Source: Chelydra serpentina (Eukaryota > Chordata > Testudines > Chelydridae). From it: a stretch of 64,000 nt of DNA. The notes below the pieces were generated by a model. That model had not been told where the DNA came from, made no database searches, and was given only the letters and a program-made list of their open reading frames with translations. Shown here in pieces: positions 10,560-21,300 of the stretch. The stretch spans positions 124,001 to 188,000 of the forward strand of contig JBAIAC010000054.1 of the NCBI GenBank assembly GCA_037349315.1, read 5' to 3'. Position numbers and translations under genes: made by a program. Each line of letters starts with the position of its first letter. Positions within the stretch are counted from its first letter, which is position 1.

Positions 10560-10815
10560 GGCCAGCAGGGTCCCCGGGGAACAGAGACCATGGGCAACTG
10601 ACTTGTCCTTGAGAGGGCTCAAAAGGCTCCCACCAAGCTTACCGGGCCCCAGTTACATGCAGAGGCCTTTCCTCAGATCTACAGATCCAGACTAACACAG
10701 CTACCCCTCTGATAATAGATACAAGTCTGCTGTCACAGCCGGCGCATCTGCCTGCCAGCGCTAGAGCTCACAAGGTCCGGACACTGGAGGCTGGGTACTG
10801 GATGTGGTAGGTTTC
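10560..10815 (-). repeat. Remnant of the tRNA-cassette flank
   Basis: CTGCCTGCCAGCGCTAGAGC and TCACAAGGTCCGGACACTGG match the spacer between the Asn and iMet pseudogenes of the 37.7 and 52.7 kb copies. The tRNA genes themselves are gone. Confidence 0.55.
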
Positions 10816-11105
10816 TGGAAAACTGAGTGGAGCATTGGCAGCAGCGTCTGATGTTTTACTGTCTAGCCGGCTTGCTTCCTAGAATGAACACTCATTGAGT
10901 GGGGTGATCCCCAGGGAGTAGCTCAAACCTCCAAAGTGTCTGGCCAGCGGCAGGACATTAGCACAGCAAAGGAGGGGTGTGGCAGTGACATCACAAAGGC
11001 CGTTTGCAGGACCTCAGACCATTGGTCAAAGGTGGTGGGGAGGCGGTGACCTCACAGAGAGATGCTGACATCAGCCAGGCAGGACAGGGGCGAGGGGCCA
11101 CTAAG
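10815..11105. repeat. Right copy of the small inverted repeat
   Basis: Reverse complement of 5.85-6.14 kb with a few substitutions, including GATGTTTTACTGTCTAGCCG and GTTTGCAGGACCTCAGACCA. Confidence 0.8.
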
Positions 11106-11252
11106 AGACCAGCTTGAAACTGACCAGCTTGAAACTGACTAGCTTGAGTTTCAAGCTGGTCTCTTCTCTCTCCTCCGCAAAGCGGAGAAGTTTCAAGCTG
11201 GTCAAACTTCTCCTCTTTGGCGAGAAGAGAAGAGATCAGCTTGAAACGGTAA
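11103..11252. repeat. Short palindromic repeat cluster
   Basis: The 15-mer GACCAGCTTGAAACT occurs directly repeated from about 11108 and as its reverse complement at about 11148 and 11190. A separate hairpin CTCCGC-AAA-GCGGAG lies near 11175. Together they can fold into nested hairpins. Confidence 0.7.
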
Positions 11253-11254
11253 AT

Positions 11255-11341
11255 TTTCGTAACCCCCCTATAACGCGACCCTGCATTTATCGCAATGGAA
11301 TTTTATGGACCCCAATTATCACATTATAGCGGGGTTTAACT
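11255..11341. mobile_element. Possible Tigger/pogo-type DNA transposon end
   Basis: Imperfect terminal inverted relation between CCCCCCTATAACGCGACC near 11263 and TATAGCGGGGTTTAACTG ending near 11342. The call is by resemblance to pogo-type termini only. Confidence 0.35.
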
Positions 11342-11965
11342 GCATTACTGCCGGCTGTCTGCAGACTCAGGCAGGCTGCACTGCATTTACACTCTGGTCA
11401 TGTGTGGATGATTTTTTTTCTTTTTTGCAACAATAAGGGCTGGAAATTTCTGTCTTAAGAGATTTACCTCTGCTGCACAGCTCCATAAGAATGAGTGCAT
11501 TTTTCCACCAATTCCTCAGCCATGGAATAACTAGGGATCTGACTACAGGTAACAATCCTCCACTGGTCTCCAGGGGATAGACAGATGGGCCTCATGGGCC
11601 TTTTCCATCTCTGCCTTCTCTCACACAATAAGGAGCAGTCAGACCCAGGGATGTTGAGTGAGCCCCAAACTCATTTATTGGCTCTGTACTGGATCTGAGA
11701 GGAAGTGGGGTGACCCATAGAAATCAGGACAATGCTGGAATTCTCCAGAAAACTGGCATGTCTCCATCCTGGGGAGTGCAGGAGGAGAGGTTGGCTCCTC
11801 AGTGGCTGGGCCTGGGCATCTCCTCTTAGTAAGCATGAACAGCTCTCTGCGCAGCAGGAAACACTCCAACTGGGTGAGTCCGATGGACCCTTCCCGTACT
11901 GTGGCCTGTCAGTAGGAGCGGGAAGAGAAATACTGGACTGAGGTGATAACAGAGCAAGTCCCTAC
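11342..11965. other. Unannotated sequence, possible 3' part of the MROH-like gene
   Basis: On the minus strand this would contain downstream exons of the MROH-like gene. An open stretch at about 11690-11869 (minus) has no clear splice sites or HEAT-repeat character, so no exon is called. Confidence 0.3.
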
Positions 11966-12120
11966 CTGTCCGATGACAACGTGTGTGCCACACAGGTTAG
12001 AACCACGTCCTGGGGGTGGGAGCGGGCCAGGAAGGCCGTGGCCCTCAGCGTTGCTTTCCTGGCTCTGGGATCATGGATGTTGTCTAGCCAGATTAAGATA
12101 CCTCCTACAATGTCCCCAAC
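11966..12120 (-). CDS. MROH-like HEAT-repeat exon
   Basis: A 155-bp minus-strand exon with a good acceptor (CATTCTTCCAG just before 12120) and donor (ACAG|GTAGGG just after 11966). It encodes [20 protein letters not shown]...[20 protein letters not shown], a helical HEAT-type pattern close to the maestro HEAT-like repeat proteins. The neighbouring exon at 13.9-14.1 kb is also exactly 155 bp, minus strand, with compatible splice signals, which supports a shared gene. Function of MROH proteins is poorly known. The exon frame is open and shows no lesion. Confidence 0.55.
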
Positions 12121-13926
12121 CTGGAAGAATGCCAGACAGTCGAGGGATGGATTTATCAATGAGTGGCTTCCTCCCAGGTAACCCCTCCTGGCAGCCCTGC
12201 TAGCCGCCTCTCACCTCGGTTTCCCATAATCTCAAGAAAGAGGCTTTGACAAGTCCGGGAACCCCAGTCTTCCTGAGGTCTGGTTTAGCACCTTAAAGCT
12301 CAGAAACACACACAAAAGCCTTCCCCAAAAGGCTTGCAGTGGGCACAGCCCAAACTCCCTGTTTGGCCTGGAGGATGTTCCCTGGGGCGCAGCTCTGTGC
12401 TGATTGCCCACAGGTTGAGAACCACTGCTCCAGACCCAGCTGGCTCTACTGATGTACCCCCGCATCCACCCCAGAGATGGCAGGCAGGGCGAGCTGGATG
12501 GGGCGAGCCAGCTCCAGGCCCCCGCCCTAAGGAGAACCTCTGTCCTGCGGGATTGTAAAACCTGCCGTAAGAATCCTAAAGCCGGGTCTCTAACCTCGGG
12601 CTCAGGCTATGGCCCTAAGAACAGCCATGTAGACATGGTGACTTGGGCTGGAGCCCAGGCTGTGAAGCCAGCCTCCTCCCCAGGCTTCAGAGATCAAGCT
12701 CCAGCCCAAGCCCAGAAGAGTCTGCATTGCTGTGTGGGCCCCACAGTGCCAGCCCAGCATAGGGCCAGGCTTTAAGGCTCCTGCTGCAGAGTTTGCAACA
12801 CAGGATAGACAGACCCTAAAGGGACAAGCCACCCCCTAGGACTCTTCCATGAGGAATTGGTCATTGCTCTTTCCTCTCTCGAACAAGGAGCAGGAGCTAC
12901 ACCCCGGGTGGCTGGATTCTGTCGACCGGTTCTGCTAGCAGGAGTTAGAGCCTGACACAAATCAATTGCTGATTGAGGGGCCATTTGTTAACTTCCCACT
13001 GGGACCTGTTGGAAACAGGGAACTCGGGCAGAGACAGGGTGACCTGCAGGAAACGCTAGGAACAGGCAAGTTGGGGGAGGAAGCTCAGGCTGAGGATTCG
13101 CTTTGTTTATTAGTCTCCGAGTTTCCAGGAAAGCCAAAGCCCAGGAAGGGAATAAGTCTGCACTTACGCACCATGTGCAGGCGGTATTTCGAGTAGGGCA
13201 GCAATGTCACCTATTTCCAGGCCGAGCGATTAAAGGCACCGTTTAAAGGACTGTAGGGAACGTGAACCCTGATTCCTTTCTCAATCAGCCGCGCAGGCTT
13301 GGGCAATTCAAGGAGCTCTTTGGGCTTCAGTTTCCCCAGGTGTCTAATGGGTAGAATTCCTACCTCTCAGGAGGGAGGTGGAGCTTAATAATTCAGAGGA
13401 GTAAATGATGCTGAGAGCCTCCTACCCAGGGGATGTAGAAATAAAGTCTGCCAGAAAGCTCCCTAGGCCAATCTAATTCACGGGGGAGGCACGCGGATCC
13501 TGTGGGGTGGGCAACAGGATCAAAGCTTGGGAGAGACAGAGAGAAAAGTTCAAAGCCAAATTCTTCCTGATACTTCAGCTGGAAAACAAGGCCCTGCAGC
13601 ATGTGTGAGAAAACCACGTCTGCTCCTGGAGCCTAATGTGGAGGCCCATTGGCAGACTATGTAAGTGCTGCCTGCCAGGGCTGGGGCTATCGCGCCCCTT
13701 CAGTGTGGCTGGGCTGTCCTCAGGGATGTGGCAGAGCGCCAGCGGGCAGAGAACACTTTCAAAGCCTGACGCCGCGGATACCCGCGGCCAAGCGATGAAT
13801 GGAAGGGGCAGAGCCAGCCTTCAAAGCACCATGCCAGTGTGTCCCAGGAACGGTCTCCTAGGAGAGGAAATTCTCCCATCCCCCTCTCTGCGCAGCATCC
13901 CCCACCCCACTGCGGGAGTCTCTTAC
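12121..13926. other. Putative intron of the MROH-like gene
   Basis: No exon recognised. It includes the reversed MIR-like relic listed separately. Confidence 0.35.
13255..13420 (-). repeat. MIR-like SINE relic, reversed
   Basis: GGGCTTCAGTTTCCCCAGGT, TGTCTAATGGGTAGAATTCC and TACCTCTCAGGAGGGAGGTG follow the reverse-complement order of MIR. Confidence 0.6.
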
Positions 13927-14081
13927 TCTCTCCATCTTGTCTCTGTGTAGAGATACGATGACATTCAGCTCTTCCTCTGCCGCTTGAAATCTCTCCAGGG
14001 TGGGTGTTGTCAGCCCCTTCATGGCTGCCATCAGCAGGGCTTGGAGCTGGGCTGAGGTAGGGTGCTCACGTCCCCGAGGGT
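13927..14081 (-). CDS. MROH-like exon upstream of the 11.97-12.12 kb exon
   Basis: A 155-bp minus-strand exon between acceptor CCCTGTTCATTGCAG and donor AGA|GTAAGA. It encodes [20 protein letters not shown], then [20 protein letters not shown] and [11 protein letters not shown]. The amphipathic helices and the LQALL...LERFQAAEE pattern resemble the N-terminal part of maestro HEAT-like proteins. It is in the right order and orientation relative to the 12-kb and 17.5-kb exons. No stop or frameshift is seen. Confidence 0.55.
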
Positions 14082-15596
14082 CTGCAATGAACAGGGACAA
14101 AGCCTGTTGGGGCTGAGGATTTCCACTGGCCAGCTGCCCTGGAATAGTCTGTCCCGTGGGAGACTGGCAGCGCCTAGTGAGCGTGGAGACTCCGGCTGAG
14201 CCCGGTTAGTAAAAAGCCTCGACAGGTGCCAAGGTTTCCTCCATCTTTCATACGTTCTCTGGCCCCCTCTGCCTGAGAAGAGATGGGAGCCTCTCAGGCA
14301 GTGCTGGGACCCACAGGGCCATCCCATTGCCTCCCTCTCCAGCCCCTCCTCCCAGGAAGCCCAGCTTTTGCTGACAAAGCCTCAGTGTCCTACAAACCCC
14401 ATTCAGGTTGCTTCTTGAGTGCAGCCGAGGGGTCTATCTCATGGACCCCTCGGTCACTGGAGAATCTGCCCCATGTCCCATCCCACCCCGAGCGCCTGAG
14501 CAAATTGGCTCAGAAACCCCGAGCAGCCCACGGTGTCTGCGAGGAAACCACTGAGAATAGGGCCCAAATGGGCCCTTCTCCACCCCGCAGCCTGTGGTGC
14601 TGCCACAAAACAGGCAGGAATCGCCAGCAGGACAGAAAGTAGCTTAGACTGGAGGAGCAAATCTGCCTGGCTGAGGAGAATCCCAAACCATGAGCCTCTG
14701 GGGCCAGACCACTGTGGGTCAGAACTCACTGGCCACAGTGTTACTCCAGGGGGCCTGGTTCCAGGGTCACCTAAACCCAGGGCCTGGGGTGCTGGAGGCC
14801 TTGGCCCTGGTGTCTCAGGGCACCTCCTGAGTATTACTGCAGCTGGCCTGCATGGCGCTGGATTAGCACCGTCTGTGTCCTGGATGCCAGCAGCGGAGAA
14901 CGCAGTAGAGCACAGCAGCGTGGCACACACTTGCATAGATAATCCAGGCCCCCGTCATGTCAGAAGCTCCCAGAATTGCAGACGTTTGTATGTGCTGCAG
15001 GGAGCTCGGTCACTAACCATAAGAGTAACGAAGGCAGCTAGAGGCCTTTGTAACTCGGACAGAGCCCAGATGTTGGCAGGCAGGATGGAACCTGGGACTT
15101 CTGGAGCTTAGTGCATGAGCCTCTACCACGTGAGCTAAAAGCCAACTGGCTGTTTGTTACGGCTCTAGAGCAGACTCCTTTGATCTCTGCCTGTAAGTGG
15201 TCTTGGTGCCACTCGATGGGACAGAACGCCACACCCAGGAGGTGTGTGGGTTACCCCTACAAGTGCAGGTCTGGGCCTCATCTGATTTTCAGCAGGACCT
15301 GTATCTCATGGAAAGTGCATCGGAATCAGGCACCTGAGTCAGACACTTCTGCGAATCCCACTAAGCACCTCCGCACTTCTTTAGGTGCCTAAACCCCTTG
15401 GTCAATCTGGGCCTCATTCAAGCAAGCCAGAGAAACTCGTAAAGACTGGCTGGAGCTGATCACACTTGAAGAGTGTTTCTCTTCAGCTCCCTGAGCCCGG
15501 GGCATGTAGTTCTCCTGTCAGAGATACCAGCTCCGGAGATACAAATACACACAGCAGGGGATGCTTTCCATTAGCACAGTCACAAAGCATCATTAC
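14082..15596. other. Putative intron of the MROH-like gene
   Basis: No exon recognised. Several open frames of 60-190 codons cross this GC-rich region on both strands but none has convincing splice sites or motif content. A tRNA-like relic lies at about 15.07-15.14 kb. Confidence 0.35.
15068..15142 (-). repeat. tRNA-like relic or tRNA-derived SINE head
   Basis: On the minus strand: TTTTAGCTCACGTGGTAGAG (box A-like), then a degraded anticodon arm, then CCCAGGTTCCATCCTGCC (box B-like). Pairing is poor and no tRNA identity can be fixed. Confidence 0.4.
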
Positions 15597-15697
15597 CATC
15601 ATCATATGGGAGATGCTCGTTAATGAGGAGGTGGGAGTGTCGTCTTCTTCCTGCTCTTCTGGGCTCCCCTTCATCTCCGCCGGCTCCGTCGTCGTCC
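15597..15697 (-). CDS. Possible acidic exon of the MROH-like gene
   Basis: Minus strand; pyrimidine-rich acceptor TTTCTTTCTGCTCGAG and donor ATG|GTAATG. The open frame is acidic: TEPAEMKGSPEEQEEDDTP, then TSSLTSISHMMM. It lies between the 17.5-kb and 14.0-kb exons in the same orientation. No family similarity is evident, so it rests on splice signals and position. Confidence 0.35.
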
Positions 15698-15879
15698 CTC
15701 GAGCAGAAAGAAACATTCTTAGCCCTTCGCTTTTCTATGTGTTATCCCTGGTTTCCAGAGGATGGACGTTGGGCACAGAGCCCTGATGCAAATCGCCCAG
15801 GGCCAGACTGAAGGTTGCTGGCAGAGCTAGGTCCCAGTACCAAAAGGAAGGGGAAGGGTCGATGGGAAACCAGGACTCT

Positions 15880-17385
15880 GAGACTGCCAGTCCCCAGGGG
15901 CAATGGAGAGAAGCCAACGCTCCAGGTCAGCCTGATTGACGGGGCGGGCAGGTTAATGTCAGAGTCAGGGGGTCAGAAAGGTCCTGTCCTCCATGGGAGC
16001 TGGAATTGCCTGGGTCAGACAGAGTGGGGCCGAGCGAAGGAGAGAGCAGGGGCCCGAGCTGAGCTGGGGAACAGAGCCGGGCCAGCCAGCGGGGCCAGGC
16101 ACACAGCCCAGGGAGAGCAGACCCTGTGCTGGGAGCGGGGCTGAGGCCACAGAGCCAGCGGGGCCAGAGAAGCAGCCTCGGGGGCTGGGGGCAGAGCAGC
16201 AGCAGCAGTGCTGAGGCAGGGTGGAGCCAGAGCTAGAACATTGGGGCTGGGGCTGGAGCTGGAGCAGTCTGGAGCTGGGTGCAGAGAGCAACTGGGGCCA
16301 GCCAAGGGGGGACCCTGGGCAAAGGGCCCAGCGCAGAAAGACACCCCCGGCCAAGGGTCCTTGCAGGCCAGACTGGGAGGGGGATCTGAACCCGACAGGG
16401 GGCTGACGCTGGGAAGAAGGGTCCCACCACCCAAAGCCTAGAGGTGCGTGGCCACCACCAGAGCAAGTGTCCAACCCACAGCATCCCTGCGGCACAGCCA
16501 GGGTCTGAGAAGGAGCCTGGGACCAACAAGGAACCGACTGTGAACTGCCCTGACATTGCAGAGACACTGTTCATGATGTTCCTGCCACAGAGCGGGTGAC
16601 ATGTTTTCCTTTCACCTTTCCCATGTTTCCTTATTCTTTTTTACATTAATTGCTGATTAAATAAATTGTATTTGCTTTAAATTGTATGTAATGATGAGTG
16701 GGTGAGGGAAGTGCCAGTGCAGAGAGAGCACCCCGGAGTGGGGACACCCTAGCCCCTGTCCTAGGTGACCACAGCGAGGTTGAGTGTGGAGCCAGCCGCG
16801 TAGCCAGGTCCAGAGTACAGGGGAGCGGAGCTAAAAAAGGCGCCTCCCCCTGTACTCACCCGGCGGCGCTCTGGCGGCGCTCCAGCTGTTCAGCGGCACT
16901 TCAGCGGCGGGTCCTTCACTCACCCCGGGTCCTCGGTGATACCCGCCGCCGAAATGCCGCCGAAGACCCGGAGCGAGTGAAGGACCCGCCGCCGAAGACC
17001 CGGAGCGCCGCCGGTTGAGTGCAAGAAGCGGTGCCTTAAAAAGAAGCGGCTCCTTTTTTTTAGCTCCGCTCCCCCTTTAAAAAAAGGGGCCACTTCTCTT
17101 TTAAGGCACCGCTTCTGCTCACAGGAGGAACGGACGCTACCTCTGCTCCCCCCCGGCTACGCTACTGGGTGGAGCTTCCTAGGAATCTTGGGCCCAGTCT
17201 TGTCGGGCTTACGAGAACTCTGCCAGACAGGAGAGTGGAAGGGGAGACCTCGGGAGCAGGGAGGCCTCTGGGTAAAGGAAGTGGGAGCGAGGACTCAGAT
17301 CCTTCCGCTAGCCCATTTCGCCGGAGTAGTGCAGAAGCCAGGAAAATTCCCCACAATAGAGAGACCATTCTCCTGCTTACATAAG
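15880..17385 (+). repeat. Dispersed 1.2-kb repeat, copy 1 (inverted copy at 46.13-47.31 kb)
   Basis: Long blocks such as GTCCCCAGGGGCAATGGAGA, CTCCAGGTCAGCCTGATTGA, GACACCCTAGCCCCTGTCCT and ATCCTTCCGCTAGCCCATTT occur in reverse complement at 46.1-47.3 kb in the same relative order. It contains AATAAA near 16660. Copy 1 is longer because a MITE at 16793-17167 interrupts it. It could be an LTR or other retroelement, but no ends with TG/CA were fixed. Open frames rich in G/A/E are compositional. Confidence 0.7.
16793..17167. mobile_element. hAT-like MITE with a large internal palindrome
   Basis: 375 bp. Terminal inverted repeats CAGCCGCGTAGCC / GGCTACGCTACTG match at 11 of 13 positions. Flanking 8-bp duplications are TGTGGAGC and GGTGGAGC (7 of 8). 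The insertion is absent from the homologous sequence at 46.3 kb, which confirms the ends. The interior has CGGCGGCGCT / AGCGCCGCCG-type palindromic arms. Confidence 0.7.
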
Positions 17386-17453
17386 GCTTGTAGAGTGACT
17401 GGTGTGAGTATTCCTCACATGCTCCTCGCTAACCATGTGGTCTGTATCCTCAC

Positions 17454-17595
17454 CTGTAAGATTCTGTTGGACTTTGTCTGGCTTCTCCAGCAGCTTCTCC
17501 TCCTCTGACTCTACCCGGTTCTCAGCTGCTTTCTTCTTCTTCTCCTTCTTCAGGGAAAAGCACGTCCACCTTCTTCGAGAGGAAACTATTCTCTC
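17454..17595 (-). CDS. Lysine/glutamate-rich exon, probable 5' exon of the MROH-like gene
   Basis: 142-bp minus-strand exon between acceptor CCTCCTTTCTATTCCAG and donor ACAG|GTGAGG. It encodes ERIVSSRRRWTCFSLKKEKK, then KKAAENRVESEEEKLLEKPD and KVQQNLTG, a basic then acidic charged stretch. It lies upstream, in the same orientation, of the two MROH-like 155-bp exons. The protein is not independently recognisable; membership is inferred from order and splice signals. Confidence 0.45.
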
Positions 17596-17746
17596 CTGGA
17601 ATAGAAAGGAGGAGGAAATGGGTTTTTCTGTCATTCTCTAAAGAAAGGAAATTAGTTTGCCCAGGATTCCCACATCCAAGAGAGTGGTCTTTTGAAACCA
17701 TCTGCTCCTACAATAGCCAAGACTGGTTCATACAACCAAGAACATA

Positions 17747-17887
17747 AAGGGATAGCTCAGTGGCTTGAGCATTGGCCTGCTCAACCCAGAGTTGTGAGTT
17801 CAATCCTTGAGGGGGCCATTTGGGAATCTGGGGCAAAAATTGGGGATTGGTCCTGCTTTGAGCAGGGGGTTGGACTAGATGACCTTC
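17747..17887 (+). mobile_element. Cry SINE, 5' part, split by LTR retrotransposon
   Basis: Head AAGGGATAGCTCAGTGGCTT with box B GTTGTGAGTTCAATCC, and body up to GGACTAGATGACCTTC. It stops at the LTR. The tail continues at 22330. Confidence 0.9.
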
Positions 17888-18294
17888 TGTCACGGAGTAT
17901 AGGGGAGTCCGGCCCTGCACCCCTCTTCCCCGAATTCACTGGGAGTCTCAGCCAGCCAGTAGAACAGAAGGTTTATTAGAGATGCCAGGAACACCGTCCA
18001 ACCAGAGCTTGTCAGTACATCCAGGACCCCTCAGTCGGGTCCTTCCGGGGGGCAGGGAGCTTAGACCCCAGCCTGGGGCTCCCTGCATTTTGCCCCGCAG
18101 CTCCACATGGGCCCGGGAGGCCAGACCCTGTCTGCCCCCCTCCCTTCCTCTCCCAAACCAGCACCAAACTCCCAGCCAAAGGTGTCACCTCCCAACCCCC
18201 GTCCTGGCTCATGTTACAGCCTCAGGTAAAGTCTCGCATTTCCAATGCAGCCTTTCCCTCAGGTCAGATCCATCTCGCTCTCTACTCCGTCACA
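17888..18294 (-). mobile_element. 3' LTR of Gypsy element 2
   Basis: 407 bp, starting TGTCACGGAGTA and ending TACTCCGTCACA, a 12-bp inverted terminal pair. By eye it is identical over its full length to 21923-22329. The host duplication CCTTC flanks the element (17883-17887 and 22330-22334). Confidence 0.95.
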
Positions 18295-18306
18295 TCTCTC
18301 CCCCCT
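18295..18306 (-). other. Polypurine tract of Gypsy element 2
   Basis: On the minus strand GGGGGGAGAGA directly precedes the 3' LTR. Confidence 0.75.
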
Positions 18307-18336
18307 TCGAGACTGAACTGAGCGGGGTCACTTTAG

Positions 18337-21300
18337 CTAGTGACCTGGGGAAGTTCGAACCCGGTCACACCAGGCCGTTACAGTTCGACGAGCTCCCTTA
18401 GGTCGGGTGGGCTGGATGGCACCCGCAGGCCGCATGTGGGAAGGTTTATGCGGCCCGTGCCCTTTTCCCATCCCAAAACCCCTGGGGTTCAAGCTGAGAT
18501 CAGGTCTTTTCCCAGCGCTCCAGTCTGGAGGGCTGTAGTTCGGGCTCTCTTGGTTAAGAGCCTCCCTCTTGATCTGGTCCCCTCTCTGCCCACGTGTCTG
18601 TGTCACCAGCCGCTCGGCATCGGCCCCTTTTCCTGGATGCAGCCACGTCGGGGCGAAGTGGTGAATATACACTGTAAAGCGCCACCCAAATAGATCTGGC
18701 TGCTGCTTCTTAAGGGCCTGCCCCATGGCCAGGCATTCCCTCTCTATGGCCGGACCGTTCTGCCTCCAGGGCAGCAGCTCCTTGCTCAGATACCCGATGG
18801 GGCGTCTCCCCCGCTTCGCATAGGCCTGCATCAGCACCACGCCCAGCCCTGTGTCTGAGGCTTCGGTGAACACTGTACAGGGCTTGGCCCGGTCTGGGTT
18901 TACTCGATCTATAGGGCCCTGGATTAGAGCCTCCTTCAGCGCACAGAGAGCCCTCTGGCCCTGCTCGGTCCAGACTGCCTCGTCTGGCTTCCTCTTCTTA
19001 CCTAGCTCTGTGATGGGGGCAGCTAGGGAGCTAAAGGGGAGTACAAACCTCTGGTGGGACCCCGCCATCCCGCTAAAGGCCTGGCCCTGTTTCTTGGTCT
19101 GGGGAACAGGCCAATCTCTGATCGCCTCCGCCTTGGCCAGCCCTGGGCTGTTGAATGACTGGTTCACCTCTAAAGCCAGCCTGTCCTTGGCCTCTCTCTC
19201 CAGGTTCTGGGCTCTTTTCCCAGTTACTCTGAATGGGGGACACCTGATGGAAGGATGGGCTCCCATCTCAGGGGAGAGATCCATCAGGGGGTCTTCCCCA
19301 TTCTCCTCCCAATTGTCCCTTACCGGTTCTAGGGGTCCCCTTACTCTCCTCCCATACCACAGCTTGAAAGGGAAGCCCCCTGGTGATTCCTGGGGCACTT
19401 CCTTGTGCCATCGGTGGGGCAGGTACTTGTCCCAGTCCTGTGGATGCTGATTGATGCAAGTCTTCAGCATCAGCCTCATGGTCCCCTGAACTCTCTCCAC
19501 CAGCCCATTGCACTGGGGATGATATGCTGAGGCCCAACTGTGCCGGACCCCACATTTCTCCCACAAGCACCGGAGCAGGGCCAACATGAAGTTGGACCCT
19601 TGGTCTGTCAGGACTTCCTTGGGGAACCCCACTCGGCTGAAAATGGTCAGCAGCGCATCCGCCACGGTGTCTGCTTCAATGGAGGATAAGGGTACCGCCT
19701 CGGGGTAGCGGGTGGCAAAATCTACCACCACCCGAATGTACTTCTTCCCCGACTGGGTTGCCCTGCTGAGGGGGCCCACCCCATTCATAGCCACCTTCTG
19801 GAAAGGTTCCTCCCTGAGGGGCAGGGACCTCCAGGGATCTTCTCCCTTACCCTGGACCAGGTATAATAGCCGGTGATGATACTTCGGGTGCCCCACCGGC
19901 TGCCTCCTGATTCCCCGCAGTTCTACTTCCCCTTGGGAAGCCCATTCCCGGCACAGGAATCCCTTCTCCCACAGGGATCTGTCTCTGCAGTCTTCCCCAA
20001 GGGGGTTTGCAGCGCTGTGGCCAGCAAGTTCCCTTAGCTTCTCCAAAGCGGGATCCCTCTGCAGCTCACTGGCCGGGCCTGGGGTCACCGCCCCACTGAG
20101 CCCTGTCCCTGGTGGCTCCCTCCCTGCCGTGGAATCACTTCCCGGCAGCACCTCTGAACCAGGCAAGCCTGGTTGGCAGCCGTCCTGCCCTGCCTGTGTG
20201 TTCCCCCACTCAGCTGGGGTCTCTGCTCCCCCCGGGCTCAGCGCTGCCCTGGCTGTCCCTGTGGGGCCAGGCAGCGAGCTCGCTGCTTTGGTCACAGCAT
20301 CAGAGCCAGCGTGAGCCACCTCTCCAGTGTGCAGGGGGGTGGGGAGCATCTCTCTGACCCACCCCGCCCTAGAGGTCTGGTTACAGGCAGGCAGGTAACC
20401 GGGGCCTGGCAGCTCCTCCCCCCTGCCAGCCAGGTCATTTGCATTTTCACTGACCATTTCCCTCTTAGCCAATTGGTTTCCTGAGTTCAAATTCAAATCC
20501 TCGGCCGTTACAGGGCCTGGATCCTGTCCCAAAGGTACACAGTCACCCCCCAACAGCACCTCACCGCTGATATCCTGGAGACCCCCAACCACCAGCCAGC
20601 CCGACCCCTCCTGGGTCTGCACAGGGATCTGGGCCATAGGCAGGGCGAATGGGTCCGTCCCTGGGACCCTCACCCAGGTCACACAGCCCCCCAGCAGCTG
20701 GTGGGGGTGCACCACCCGGGGCCTGACCACAATTCTCTCTGTCCCGGGGTCTTGCCACCCCCCGAATGTCTCTCCATTGACCATCAGCTTCCGCTTCCAC
20801 TGGGGGTCCATAGGGCTTGAGTCCAGGGCCAGGAGTGGAAATCCGTCCACCATCCCACCCTTCTGGCTGGTGGAGTTTATGGCCTTGGGACCCAGCACGG
20901 GGGTTAGATCTCGGGGCTTTTCCGCAGGGTCTCCCTGGTTCCAATCACCAGCCTGCTCCAAGGCAGTGAGGTGGGCCTCCACATCCCCACCCTCCTTAAC
21001 CAGGGGCAGCAATTTAGGATCGAGGTTCCCTGCGGAGCTGGCACCCCGGGATCTGTCCCCACTTACCCCTGGCCAGTCCCCCATGCCTCTCAGTTCCACC
21101 ACCGCAAGTTCACGCTGCTGCTTCTTCTGTAGGTCTTTCTCGGGCTCTTGCTGTCTCTCACCGTCCTCTTGCTCTCTCGGACTCAGCTCCAGTCCCATCC
21201 GTCTCCGATCCCCTGCTGGGGAACCCAATCGTGAAGACCCCCGTCTGGTTGGGGACCAGACTCTTGGGGATGCCAGGCTATCACTCCAGCTGCTCCCAGA

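Noticed and set aside
13636..13950. 104-codon plus-strand frame
   Set aside because: It runs opposite to, and overlaps, a better supported minus-strand exon, and has no recognisable feature.
14454..15111. Frames of 160 and 192 codons on opposite strands
   Set aside because: No splice sites fitting the MROH-like exons, no motif, and mutual overlap on opposite strands.
15965..16567. Frames of up to 200 codons, and 46.5-47.3 kb frames of up to 199 codons
   Set aside because: Both lie in copies of a GC-rich dispersed repeat and are open on opposite strands with different proteins.
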